Origin: Karalla daura
Lineage: Eukaryota; Chordata; Actinopteri; Chaetodontiformes; Leiognathidae
DNA length: 64,000 nt
NCBI GenBank assembly: GCA_029224185.1
Contig: CM055196.1
Span: 19,432,509 to 19,496,508, forward strand
Direction of reading: 5' to 3'
The stretch's first letter is position 1; each line of letters begins with the position of its first letter. Of the stretch, positions 44,401 through 51,010 are shown piece by piece. The notes below the pieces were generated by a model. It saw only the letters and a program-made list of their open reading frames with translations, ran no database searches and was not told the origin of the DNA. Position numbers and translations under genes: made by a program.

Positions 44401-46481
44401 CCTTCCCACTCTCTCTTTCTTTCCGTTTCTGTTCCTGATCACAAACAAGCCAAGGCCCCGGCCTGCTCCACCGTTATGCTTCCCTCCTCTGCCTCCCCCT
44501 CACCCAGCCCCGTTGACTTAACATAGACATCCCAAATGAAGAATGGAGGCGAGTTCCGCCATAAATAACACGCCGCCTCCGCTGCCTGGGCATCTGAATG
44601 TGCTCTACAAAGGTAATGCAGAGAAATAAGGGTGTAATGACGAAGAGGTGTCGGTTGTGGAACAGTCACTGTTTTTCATTTTGAAACAAAAGCTGTAAGA
44701 GCTTGTGTCTATAATTGTCTGCATTCCTCCCTCCCCCTTTCACTCTCTCTCTCCTCAACTCTATTCTGTTGTCTCTCTCCTTCTCCCTATCACTGCACCT
44801 GCCTGCACGGAGCACTTCTGAGTGTTGTCTACACAGAGGACATCAAATGGCCTGCCTTCACAGAGACGCTGGAGTTGCTGCTCCATGCAGAAGTGCTGCT
44901 GTCTCAGCGGCTGTGCGGGGAGATTAGAAGATATCAGCGACGAAGGAGGAGGAGGAGGAGGAAGAAGTGGCAGAGGAGGAGAAGGAGGAGGAGAGGAGAA
45001 GAAAAACGTCGACAAATAATTGGGGTGTTTCACCGTCCCCCAAAACAACAGTTTCACTTTGGTGCATTATGCGATCGATGTTGAGATCCTCCCTGTGAAG
45101 ATTTGAGTGTTGCTACGTCTGGATTTTTTTTTTTTTTTGCCACTGATCTGGAAGCCAAAGGCAATTTCCTCTGTTGCTACTTTTGGCTGGGCTGTGATAG
45201 ACATCTCCATGCCTGTGATGGGGCTGTTAACAGTCTCATAATAAGCGTCTGACATCAGATGACAAAGATGTAACACTGGCAAACACAGTGCATGCAAAAG
45301 TCAAGCACGACCACAGCTCTGACAGCTCCATTGCACTTCTCCTTGGACAAAAAGCCACAGATAAGATTTTTTTTTTTGCCTTCACTCTGACAACACGGAC
45401 AGCTGATTCACTCTTTTCTCATTCATATTTTGCTTTGAGGAAGTCTTCACCCTGCTCACCCAGCTCCCTAACATCTTCAGCGGGTATATTCCAGTGCTGG
45501 GGGCCCATTCACCCACATCATACATCTTCATGAACACAGGGTTTTGTCCCTGCTTAATCTGATTATGCTCAGTCTTTTTATGATTCCCACCCATGTCTTC
45601 CCCCCCTCTGCACTATGCTTTCTTTCTTTTTTTTCCAGGGGTCCTATTGTTCAGGCAGGTGGCAGTTTAGTTTAAGCCCCCCCTCCTTGGTGAAATCCTG
45701 TTATTGAGGAGCAAAATCTGCAAATCCACTGTATGCCGCTGCTAGCAGTCTCTCACACAGTTACTGCATATGCAAGACAGAGAGAACTGTGGCGTGGGGG
45801 GCTACAGTATTATCAGATGATCTGACATTTTCACAAAAAGGTCCACATCAGGCATCTCAGCAGAGCAGTTTATCAGAGGATTACATGGGCTGTGTCCTGT
45901 TCCCCTTACAAGTTGTTTCAACATAATATTAAAAGGACAACCAGGTTTACCATGATCCCTTTTCACTCAGAGCTGTTTGGTCTTTCACATGCTGCTTGAA
46001 CTGGACACATTTTATCTACAATGATTGTGTGCTGCTGGTACCGTACCTTGGAAGTGGAAAGCTCTGGACTCACTGTGGAAGCCCTGGACCTGAGTAACTC
46101 CATCAAAGCCTTCTTCCAGTGAGAGTTCATCGAACACGCTGACACGCAGGGCAGGATCGACCCCAAATCCTACAACTAATTTGCAAACAGATGGAGGAAA
46201 AAAAAGACAACAAGATTGTGGTTAATGTTGTGGCTGTTGTTGTCAAGCAAGGACACCTAAGGTGATGCTGGAAACAGGAGCCTAGTACACAAGATGCAGG
46301 ATTAACCATCTCCTCTGAGAACCAAAACAAGACATGATTGTGCATCTTTATCCTGCAGGCTACGTGTTGCGGGAGATCTGTGTGTGTACGTGTGCATAAT
46401 GTCTGTCTGTGTGAGTGTGTGTGTCCTACCTGAGGAGGCGCAGAATATGCCGAGAACCAGAAATAGCTGTAATAATCCCAT
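16553..46481 (-). CDS. nell2: NELL2-like secreted glycoprotein, 5' portion (12 coding exons, gene runs off left edge)
   Basis: NELL proteins are secreted, multimeric glycoproteins; NELL2 is neural and acts as a Robo3 ligand in axon guidance. Twelve exons join in phase: 46430-46481, 46047-46169, 34430-34580, 31848-32021, 30623-30719, 27026-27098, 26094-26176, 25582-25710, 22151-22253, 19808-19899, 17273-17378 and 16553-16681. They give 437 complete codons: signal peptide (about 1-18), thrombospondin-N/laminin-G-like domain (about 19-220), coiled coil (about 228-262), two VWC modules (about 265-328 and 331-394) and EGF-like module 1 (from C399). Every junction has GT and AG, and the phases agree. 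Near-identical stretches to remembered vertebrate NELL2 include CPTCNDFHGLVQKIMELQDI and LVMPQG. The neighbouring dbx2 favours nell2 over nell1. I cannot tell nell2a from nell2b. The rest of the roughly 810-residue protein is missing from the window. Confidence 0.93.
16682..17272 (-). other. nell2 intron 11
   Basis: 591 bp between EGF exon 12 and VWC exon 11, with GT and AG ends as described. I see no other feature. Confidence 0.9.
17273..17378 (-). CDS. nell2: nell2 coding exon 11: second half of VWC module 2
   Basis: Acceptor tgaaacag|gac and donor agag|gtaagg, phase 0 to phase 1, 106 nt. It encodes DRTMHRVVPSEPCPELNC then AESEQIALSDRCCKVCR (360-394), closing VWC module 2 with the C-x-x-L-x-C and CCKVC signature. 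The 3' splice site has a G-rich tract about 60-100 nt upstream. Confidence 0.95.
17441..17475 (-). other. G-quadruplex-capable tract upstream of nell2 exon 11
   Basis: The plus strand reads C4-5 runs separated by single A or AA (accccacccccacccccacc and on). The nell2 transcript therefore carries five G4-5 runs with 1-2 nt loops, about 62-97 nt before the exon 11 3' splice site. Confidence 0.8.
19153..19168. promoter_or_regulatory. 16-bp palindrome centred on an E-box
   Basis: ccagacagctgtctgg is a perfect palindrome: a CAGCTG E-box flanked on both sides by AGAC/GTCT, the Smad half-site. In nell2 intron 10. Function is inferred from motif only. Confidence 0.25.
19808..19899 (-). CDS. nell2: nell2 coding exon 10: first half of VWC module 2
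   Basis: This short exon was found from the required phase and family spacing. Acceptor ctgctgcag|ct and donor gcagg|gtaagt, phase 1 to phase 0, 92 nt. It encodes P329 (split), then VCLFGGRELVEGD and QKAVRDSSGRCLLFECR (330-359). It aligns with the mammalian stretch that ends SSG-V-CVLYECK. Without it the VWC module would lack two cysteines. Confidence 0.92.
20787..20811 (+). other. G-run tract
   Basis: Three plus-strand G runs of 7, 8 and 8 separated by single T. On nell2 RNA the sequence is C-rich, so any quadruplex would form on the non-transcript strand of the DNA. Confidence 0.9.
22009..22097. repeat. (GT)n microsatellite next to nell2 exon 9 donor
   Basis: About 44 GT units with one GC interruption near 22028. 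The nell2 transcript reads (CA)n, beginning 53 nt inside intron 9. Confidence 0.99.
22151..22253 (-). CDS. nell2: nell2 coding exon 9: second half of VWC module 1
   Basis: Acceptor ccaccag|aat and donor cagc|gtgagt, phase 0 to phase 1, 103 nt. It encodes NGTVQCEAISCPPPQCPAG then TAPAYVKGACCKECQ (295-328). The C-x-x-x-C ... C ... CC-x-x-C pattern is the typical VWC C-terminal half. A (CA)n repeat (sense strand) starts about 53 nt into the downstream intron. Confidence 0.94.
22640..22738 (+). mobile_element. LINE 3'-tail-like fragment
   Basis: gaatttccctgaaggaatga ataaagtgcctatcttatctt resembles the 3' end of fish LINEs (gaatttcccynngggat-aataaag followed by short tandem tetra/pentamers). Confidence 0.5.
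24420..24435. promoter_or_regulatory. 16-bp AT-rich palindrome beside a Meis-type site
   Basis: gatgataattatcatc is a perfect palindrome containing ATAATTAT homeodomain-type cores, followed at once by tgtca (TGACA on the other strand, a TALE-type core). Unique-looking intronic DNA; enhancer function is only a suggestion. Confidence 0.25.
24922..25558. repeat. Clustered (CA)n microsatellites in nell2 intron 8
   Basis: Main blocks are 24922-24953, 25020-25071, 25143-25274 (largest, with aaac and ata interruptions) and 25531-25558, with CA-rich DNA between. The transcript reads (UG)n. The last block starts 23 nt inside the intron from exon 8. Confidence 0.97.
25582..25710 (-). CDS. nell2: nell2 coding exon 8: end of coiled coil and start of VWC module 1
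   Basis: Acceptor gcgagcag|ctg, 43 codons, phase 0 to phase 0. It encodes LSRAEEKMNGLDGCYCERTC then SVKGVVYREDEGWTDGCRNC and TCS (252-294). The donor tcg|gtgggg is a weak match to consensus, but the next exon joins perfectly in frame (CTCS-NGTVQC). UG repeats begin about 23 nt into the intron. Confidence 0.93.
25711..26093 (-). other. nell2 intron 7
   Basis: 383 bp, unremarkable, with gtaatg and gcag ends. Confidence 0.9.
26094..26176 (-). CDS. nell2: nell2 coding exon 7: coiled-coil segment
   Basis: Acceptor ctcccag|ca and donor gcaag|gtaatg, phase 1 to phase 0, 83 nt. It encodes CPTCNDFHGLVQKIMELQDI followed by LAKTSSK (225-251). This cysteine pair plus heptad-like helix is the NELL oligomerisation segment and is nearly unchanged from mammals. 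Confidence 0.95.
26177..27025 (-). other. nell2 intron 6
   Basis: 849 bp, AT-rich. It has small local duplications near 26450-26525 (repeated aaacttttaaa and catttcaaacca). Nothing else is seen. Confidence 0.85.
27026..27098 (-). CDS. nell2: nell2 coding exon 6: end of LamG domain
   Basis: 73 nt, phase 0 to phase 1, encoding GVMQDVEILVMPQGYISQCP then DLNR (200-223). The donor is agaa|gtaagt. The acceptor is atypical: the AG is preceded directly by an alternating (GT)n run on the sense strand instead of pyrimidines. The reading frame and family match still make the exon secure. Confidence 0.94.
27102..27122. repeat. (CA)n forming the nell2 exon 6 acceptor tract
   Basis: About ten CA units directly next to the acceptor (plus ...ccctg-cacaca...). 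In the transcript this is (UG)n followed by CAG, occupying the normal polypyrimidine-tract position. Confidence 0.97.
28460..28620 (+). repeat. Diverged copy of a common fish interspersed repeat
   Basis: gcatgttcttcc, gggttctccagttttctcct, aaaaacatgtgtttagat and gtgtgaatg occur in the same order as in the copies at 63341-63600 and 40085-40330, though strongly diverged. Confidence 0.4.
29811..29843. repeat. (GT)n microsatellite
   Basis: About 16 units in nell2 intron 5. Confidence 0.98.
30623..30719 (-). CDS. nell2: nell2 coding exon 5: LamG domain, WLGQRN motif
   Basis: Acceptor ttttgcag|g and donor ttcaag|gtaaca, phase 2 to phase 0, 97 nt. It encodes IYERVVEVPYMD, then a short acidic turn, then FWLGQRNAAHGFFK (residues 168-199). 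The WLGQRN-x-AHG-[YF]-FK segment is diagnostic for the NELL TSPN domain. Confidence 0.95.
30720..31847 (-). other. nell2 intron 4
   Basis: 1.1 kb, with (CA)n at 31091-31122. No other feature is seen. Confidence 0.85.
31091..31122. repeat. (CA)n microsatellite
   Basis: About 15-16 units in nell2 intron 4. Confidence 0.98.
31848..32021 (-). CDS. nell2: nell2 coding exon 4: thrombospondin-N/LamG core
   Basis: Acceptor ctgtag|g and donor aacag|gtgcga, phase 2 to phase 2, 174 nt. It encodes residues 110-166, starting FLELESSGQRSEVRLHYR and containing TEVFPYSLADDQWHK and HIILHVDCN. The order and spacing match the LamG-like domain of NELL proteins. An apparent ORF in the same frame continues upstream to 32401, but only because the intron is open there. 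Confidence 0.95.
32022..34429 (-). other. nell2 intron 3
   Basis: 2.4 kb. Nothing coding is seen. The stretch 33110-33640 is less repetitive and richer in mixed-composition unique sequence than its surroundings, which could mean a conserved non-coding element. This is a guess that only a multi-fish alignment can decide. Confidence 0.7.
34430..34580 (-). CDS. nell2: nell2 coding exon 3: thrombospondin-N/LamG domain
   Basis: Acceptor ctctccag|gg and donor cacag|gtatca, phase 1 to phase 2, 151 nt. It encodes G59 to H108, including KNEFTVLVTLKQDHLNSGVI and LSIHHSEH, both characteristic of NELL2. It is separated from exon 2 by the longest complete intron here (11.5 kb). Confidence 0.94.
34630..34865 (+). 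repeat. Fish interspersed repeat (second family)
   Basis: gcgctttacaatttgcctg, then a CA run, then aatcaggagcaatctcaggttcagcatct-gcccaaggacacttt in that order is a repeat abundant in fish genomes. It is diverged and non-coding. Confidence 0.55.
35000..35270. mobile_element. Small non-autonomous DNA transposon (MITE)
   Basis: Terminal inverted repeats: left taccccctttccaccaa, right ttggtggaaaaagggta. They pair with one mismatch and a small shift, and a TA dinucleotide sits at both ends. About 270 bp with no open frame. ccctttccaccaa termini are typical of fish MITEs. Confidence 0.6.
35270..35600 (+). repeat. Common fish interspersed repeat interrupted by (TG)n
   Basis: cacagtccaaaaacatgga, gactctaaattgcccatagg, tgtgaatgagagtg, the (TG)n expansion, then gagctccagcagacccaaca and ggctggatggac. 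The motif order matches the copies at 63341-63600 (same strand) and 40085-40330 (opposite strand). Confidence 0.6.
35392..35479. repeat. (TG)n microsatellite inside an interspersed repeat
   Basis: About 43 units with one TA interruption, expanded inside the repeat copy at 35270-35600, where related copies have a short gtgtgaatg stretch. Confidence 0.98.
40085..40330 (-). repeat. Common fish interspersed repeat, minus orientation
   Basis: ccatgcatcctggatagg, catgacaggacacacacacc, gcaatttagagtctcaaat, gcatgttttcagactgtggg and gaaaacccacgcagactca are the reverse of the same family. This is the best preserved copy of the family in the window. Confidence 0.65.
40420..40525 (+). mobile_element. 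Possible LINE 3'-tail fragment
   Basis: cccctctgtcgggaaaataa aggttttt followed by cttactta repeats has the form of a retroposon 3' end with terminal short repeats. Confidence 0.3.
43592..43620. repeat. (CAGG)n short tandem repeat
   Basis: Six or so caggcagg units running into cagggcaggggg in nell2 intron 2. Confidence 0.95.
44300..44375 (+). mobile_element. Possible LINE 3'-tail fragment
   Basis: gccgcaataaaagcttatct tatctta ends in the same style (aataaa plus short tandem repeats) as the fragments at 22640-22738 and 50940-51010. Confidence 0.3.
44938..45005. repeat. GGA/GAA purine tract
   Basis: About 68 nt almost entirely purine on the plus strand. The Arg-rich and Glu/Gly-rich open frames across it are artefacts of composition. 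Confidence 0.9.
46047..46169 (-). CDS. nell2: nell2 coding exon 2: start of thrombospondin-N domain
   Basis: Acceptor ttgtag|ga and donor caag|gtacgg, phase 1 to phase 1, 123 nt. It encodes residues G18 (split) to Q58, beginning GFGVDPALRVSVFDELSLEE. This matches the start of mature vertebrate NELL proteins (G-x-GVDP-x-L). It is the first segment of the TSPN/LamG-like fold. Confidence 0.92.
46430..46481 (-). CDS. nell2: nell2 coding exon 1: start codon and signal peptide
   Basis: The ATG is at 46481-46479. The 17 codons encode MGLLQLFLVLGIFCASS, a short hydrophobic leader suited to secretion. The donor is tca-g|gtagga, phase 1. The 5'UTR and transcription start cannot be placed, so upstream non-coding exons remain possible. 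The sense strand just inside the intron is CA-rich. Confidence 0.85.
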
Positions 46482-46726
46482 GGTGAATGAATAAAAAAAA
46501 AATTAGTCCATGTTTTGTCCACTTCCCAGAGACTGTATTGTTCAATCACATGAAAGATGGATCGCAGATGTGCAGAGGAGCCCGTTACCAATCCCGAAAA
46601 CTGAGCGGAGGCATCGTCTCAACTTTAGATGCCCAGAGATGCACAAAAAAGCCAATCCGGATGGAGAAGGAAGCAGAGATTATTCCGTGTAACGCAGCTC
46701 CATAAGCAGCGTCCGCGGCACAGGTG

Positions 46727-46823
46727 GGAGAGGAAGAAGCAGAGGGAGAGGAGGAGGTGGAGGTGGTGGAGGAGGAGGAGGAGGCACAAAGCGAGGGAGA
46801 GAGATGCTGCTACCTCTCAGCGG

Positions 46824-46881
<58 letters not shown>
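46727..46881. repeat. Purine tract and (GA)n upstream of nell2 start
   Basis: GGA-rich DNA at 46727-46791 is followed by (GA)n at 46827-46881 (about 27 units), 250-400 bp upstream of the nell2 ATG. On the nell2 sense strand it is (TC)n. It may lie in the promoter or 5'UTR. Confidence 0.95.
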
Positions 46882-46887
<6 letters not shown>

Positions 46888-47099
46888 CAATGAAGCCCCC
46901 TGGTGGTGTGTATTAGACACACACGTCCTCCAGGCGATGATTGGATCCAAACCTGTTGTCAAGAGAGGAAATAATGTTTGCAGTGGAATTTCATCCGTCC
47001 TTAAGAGAAATTTGCTGCAAAACAATCACAATGTTCGTGATTAAATATAAAGTACTGGTTTGTAAGAGTGCACTACTGAGGAACGCAGAAGAATAATAT

Positions 47100-47260
47100 G
47101 TCTGTGAAGGTTCTCAGTCATTCAGGTCATGGATCATCATCGTTAGCGTCTAAAAATTAAACCACCTGGTATTTCCTTAGGTCGATTTAGGAGACGTTTC
47201 ATCTCTCATCTAAACGGGCATCTTCAGTTCTGAATGAAATGGCGAGGACCAGGATCATGT
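47100..47260 (-). mobile_element. Penelope-like retroelement scrap
   Basis: On the minus strand: aactgaagatgcccgttt, then agatgagagatgaaacgtct, then cctgaatgactgagaacctt. The order (tgaaga-gcc ... gatgagag-tgaaacgtc ... ctgaatgactgagaa) is the recurrent terminal segment of Penelope-like elements in fish and frogs. No reverse transcriptase is left. Confidence 0.55.
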
Positions 47261-49324
47261 CTATATGGTACAATTTGTACATAAGATAAGAAAAACAAAT
47301 CGTATTCTGTCAAAGAAGTATTCACAGCACATTGCTTTCAAAAATAACATTTGTTTTTATTGGATTCTTGTTTTCAATGTCTTTTCAGTCTCAATTACAG
47401 TGTGCTCGGAGGTGACAATATTTGACATCTTTTTTTTTTCATGAAGCTCTAAATTCATACATGATGTGCTATTTTCTTACTACACTTCCTGAAAACACAG
47501 ACAAATATTTATTTAAATTTGCTGTTAAATGATCACTTAACTCTAATACCCCAGGATATGCAGATGACATAGAGCCGATTCGTGAAACAGGGAGGCAGTA
47601 ACAGTAAATCTTCCTTGGTGTAGAGAGGGTTTAGAAAGCGCTATAAGCAGCAGAGCAGCCATATATTTGTGTCAAGGTTTGTTTTTTGTTTTCATCTGAG
47701 TTTTGAGGTTGGGAGAAAATCATTGACAGCAGGTGTCAGCAGGTTTGGTGTCACAGCGAGTGTGAATAAAGTGAAACCATGTTCTGACCTTGGCATTCAG
47801 TGCTTTCAGAACTTTACTCTGAAACTGATTCAAGGGGAGGCTGGATTTTATTCTGTTACAGGAGTCTGGGGTTTAAAGGATGCCCCTGATGTTAAAGCTG
47901 CTCTGAGCGGTGAAGTGCTGTCTCCGGTTGCAGGAGTGTACTGCTAAGTGGGCTGAAGACGCTGACACAGGAGGCGAGTCATGTCTTAGAAAGTGGATAC
48001 TCATATTCAATATATTTAACAGCTCAATTTGCACCTTATGTAAATGCTGCCAGGATCTTATTTGGTTCTACTTTTACTGTCACAACTTTTCTAGCTTCTT
48101 TTGTGGTTGTGTACAAATGTTCTTTTGAATTGCCACAAGGGGACAAATGCATCTGTTTGATCACGGAAAGTAGACCTGAGATAACACAGTCCAAAAGGGT
48201 CTTTAACCGAGGTAAATTGATCTCAGGAGTATTTTTCAGGGTAATGTAAATACAATTGAGGGTGCATAAAGAGTAATGGATTTGTTGGGTGTGGGAGCTG
48301 AGAGTCTACACTATGTTTAATCAAAGAAGATTCACACAGGGCATCATGTATAACGATGTTTGTTATGACCTCACTCAGAGCGAGACTGAAGGATTGCCTT
48401 GTTGCCTTCTGTTGCAGAGTTTGTAGCACCAGACAGGGAAAACTTGTCAGAGGACTCAATGATAGCTACTGGCTCTGTGATTTGGCCTTCAAGGTGATTC
48501 ATGTGAACCACCTCCCTCCAGTTTTCCCCAAATATGGCCTCAAATATCTTTGGAAAGTTTTGTGTTGCCAGCAGAATTTGAAAAAGTTCAGCAGATCAAA
48601 AGATGAAGTACAACAGATTGACATGGCTACCTAACAAAGTGACAAATATGGGGAAATTTGTCATTTTTGTTTGTTTCGTTTATCCCCCTTGAAAAAGAAG
48701 CTCAGATTTCTTAATTTTTAAAGATGTTCCAGCTCTCATCCACGTTGCCTCATCTGTTGTAGTGACAGCTGGGTGGGTCTCCAAGCTTTCAGCTTTCTCT
48801 CGATGGCAAATATTTATTATCATATAAGGTTGTAGACATTATCATGGCCATACAATGAAATATATGAGGATAGAGGAGTGACCGGAGATTTTCCATATAT
48901 TCTTTGAGGATGAGACAGATATTAAAGTCTTTGCACCGTCTATGCTTGCTGAAGACCATAATCTTTATCATCAACTATGGCCAAAGAAAACAATAGATTG
49001 TTACCATGGTAAAAAGATTGTAAACAGGAATTAACATAGAATCTCATCATAGAGTTCATAGAATAGGACAGAATTCATTCTCATTATTCTGCTGTAGACA
49101 GGGTCCCAATACAAGCCTCGCCTTACAAAGTTTTAATATGCAGAAACACACGTTCTTTGCAAACTCGGCATGCAGCCTTGGGCATTATTGAAATCCAGTG
49201 GCATCGGATGGGAATAGAGGAAGATCAAGGTCTTGCTGCAGTGGAATGTACATGTTTTTTCCTGACACCTAACGCAGCGAACACTCTTGACTATCTACAT
49301 CAGAAAGCAAAGAAACCAGTTGTC

Positions 49325-49430
49325 TCTTACAATAATAATGATTAGTGTAATAAGTTTCATTTCTATAGCACCTTTCAGAAAGCTCAAGGTGGCTTGTCAA
49401 GCTGCATACAAAGAGAGATAGAAAGAGTTT
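49325..49430 (+). repeat. Repeat scrap with tttctatagcacctttca motif
   Basis: tttctatagcacctttcaga followed by caaggtggcttgtcaagctg resembles a widespread fish interspersed repeat. Short and diverged. Confidence 0.4.
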
Positions 49431-50279
49431 TGCATGTTGAGCTAATGGAAAAACTAGCTGTCTGGAAATAAAACCTCAATAATGTGAAACTTTGTAGGGC
49501 AAATATATAGTCACGGTAAATTTTACACAGACAAGTGTCTACATTATCTTATATGTATCTTATCATCTTATGTATTTCAGGACTATTACTAAAAATAAAT
49601 ACACAAGAATTAGCCAAGCAACCAATTTTCATCTGTAGTCTGTTGGCAGTTGTTAGTTTGGCAGCCTTAAAATCAGCTAAAACATCACTTACAAAGTGAT
49701 GCCTAACTCACAGTTTACATATCCAGAGGCTAAATGTCACAGGTTTTAGACTTTCTTGGTTTGTCAGGGTGAAGGGAAGTTTTTGCCTTTTTTTTTGTTA
49801 AATTACCAGGAAATTTCTAGTATGTGGTTGATCAGAAACCAAAAAATGGCTTCTGACAAGATGATGAGTTTATCAAGTGCCATAGATGAACCTGAAATGC
49901 CCCTCAAACTGAGCTTTGACCTCTTGTAAGGATTAAGTTATATTCTTTAAATAAGTTAAGTCATCCAGTAAAGTTGCAGTCTGGCTTTGTGGCAGGTGGT
50001 ATGAAAGTGAATTGAAATGGAGTGCTTGGCTGTCTGTGTGACTCAGCCTTGTTAAAGCCTTTTTATAGAGCACAGATGCTTTGTGCTTTGAATGTTTGTT
50101 TATTCACTCTGCATCTTCTTCATCCATGGGACCAATTACCATGTTGAAACGTAACTGTTTTATCAGCGGCCATGCCATGCTGGTGCTGACTTTTTTCTAA
50201 AGTGGAGGCTAGGCAGTTAAATCCTTATAAATGTCCTGCCAGATGGATATAAATTGGAGCCTTTTAGAGTGGATCCCAA

Positions 50280-51010
50280 GTCCACAACAAACTCTAGCAA
50301 GTCCCTGGATCATCTGCAAAGTCTTTAGTTGGCTGTGCAGGTCTGTGTAAGTATTCTAACAAGTGTAGGCCAGCAGATACGACAACAAGGACATTTTCCA
50401 GATCCACTGCAGTGTTCAGCTCTTTTGCAAGGATCTGAGATCCTGGCTTTCTTGTTATCTCAATCTGCCCCTCCCTTCCCACAAAGTCTTCTCTAAAGCC
50501 TATAACACACATTGTCTGCTCAGTGGCAAACTCCACCACCCCATCTGTGTGAAGGACTGCTGACATTTTGCTTTTGTCGATCTGGAAATATATCTCTGGT
50601 TCCTGTGCATCTGAGTCGCTTGCTATCAGGTGCATATCCGTGTCTGGGTCGCTGGAGCAGCCGTTTCAGAAGAGAAGCCCAGACACTGCTCTATCTGGCC
50701 AACTCCACTGACTCCTCCAGGAGAATCCCAGGCATTCCCAAGCCTGATGAGAAATACAATCCTCCCTGCATGTCCTAGGTCTACCAAAGGTCCCCTCTCA
50801 AAAGGCTTGAGTCTCTTATCAATGTATGAGTTCCTCACTCTATCTCAAAGGCTGAGCCCACCCTTCCTGTAGAGGAAACCCATGTATATTTGTATGTTTT
50901 GCTACCTCTGTTAGATGTGTGCTGTTTTTTCTTACTTGTGTCATTGTACGCTGGGTCCTGAATTTCCCAAGGGAGCCTCCCTCAGGGATCAATAAAGCTA
51001 TCTATCATGT
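50280..51010 (+). mobile_element. Probable LINE-derived segment
   Basis: It ends with ctgaatttcccaagggagc and gggatcaataaagctatcta tc, a classic fish LINE 3' terminus followed by short repeats. The preceding few hundred bases include a plus-strand frame at 50512-50778 and a minus-strand frame at 50294-50635. I do not recognise either as reverse transcriptase, so the extent of the element is uncertain. Confidence 0.4.
50294..50635 (-). other. Unrecognised 113-codon open frame
   Basis: The translation is balanced and rich in Glu, Val and Ile (for example EGQIEITRKPGSQILAKE), unlike most chance frames nearby. A stop lies close upstream, no splice signals or family match were found, and it overlaps a probable LINE segment. 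It may be a transposon-derived fragment or chance. Confidence 0.2.

Larger units (their letters stand above)
34581..46046 (-). other. nell2 intron 2
   Basis: 11.5 kb, the largest complete intron here. It holds several repeat remnants (34630-34865, 35000-35270, 35270-35600, 40085-40330, 40420-40525, 44300-44375), (TG)n at 35392-35479, (GGGA)n near 43030-43058, (CAGG)n at 43592-43620 and a GGA purine tract at 44938-45005. I found no embedded gene. Confidence 0.8.

Noticed and set aside
44822..45084. Arg-rich and Gly/Glu-rich frames
   Set aside because: They come from a GGA/GAA purine tract; the bias is compositional.
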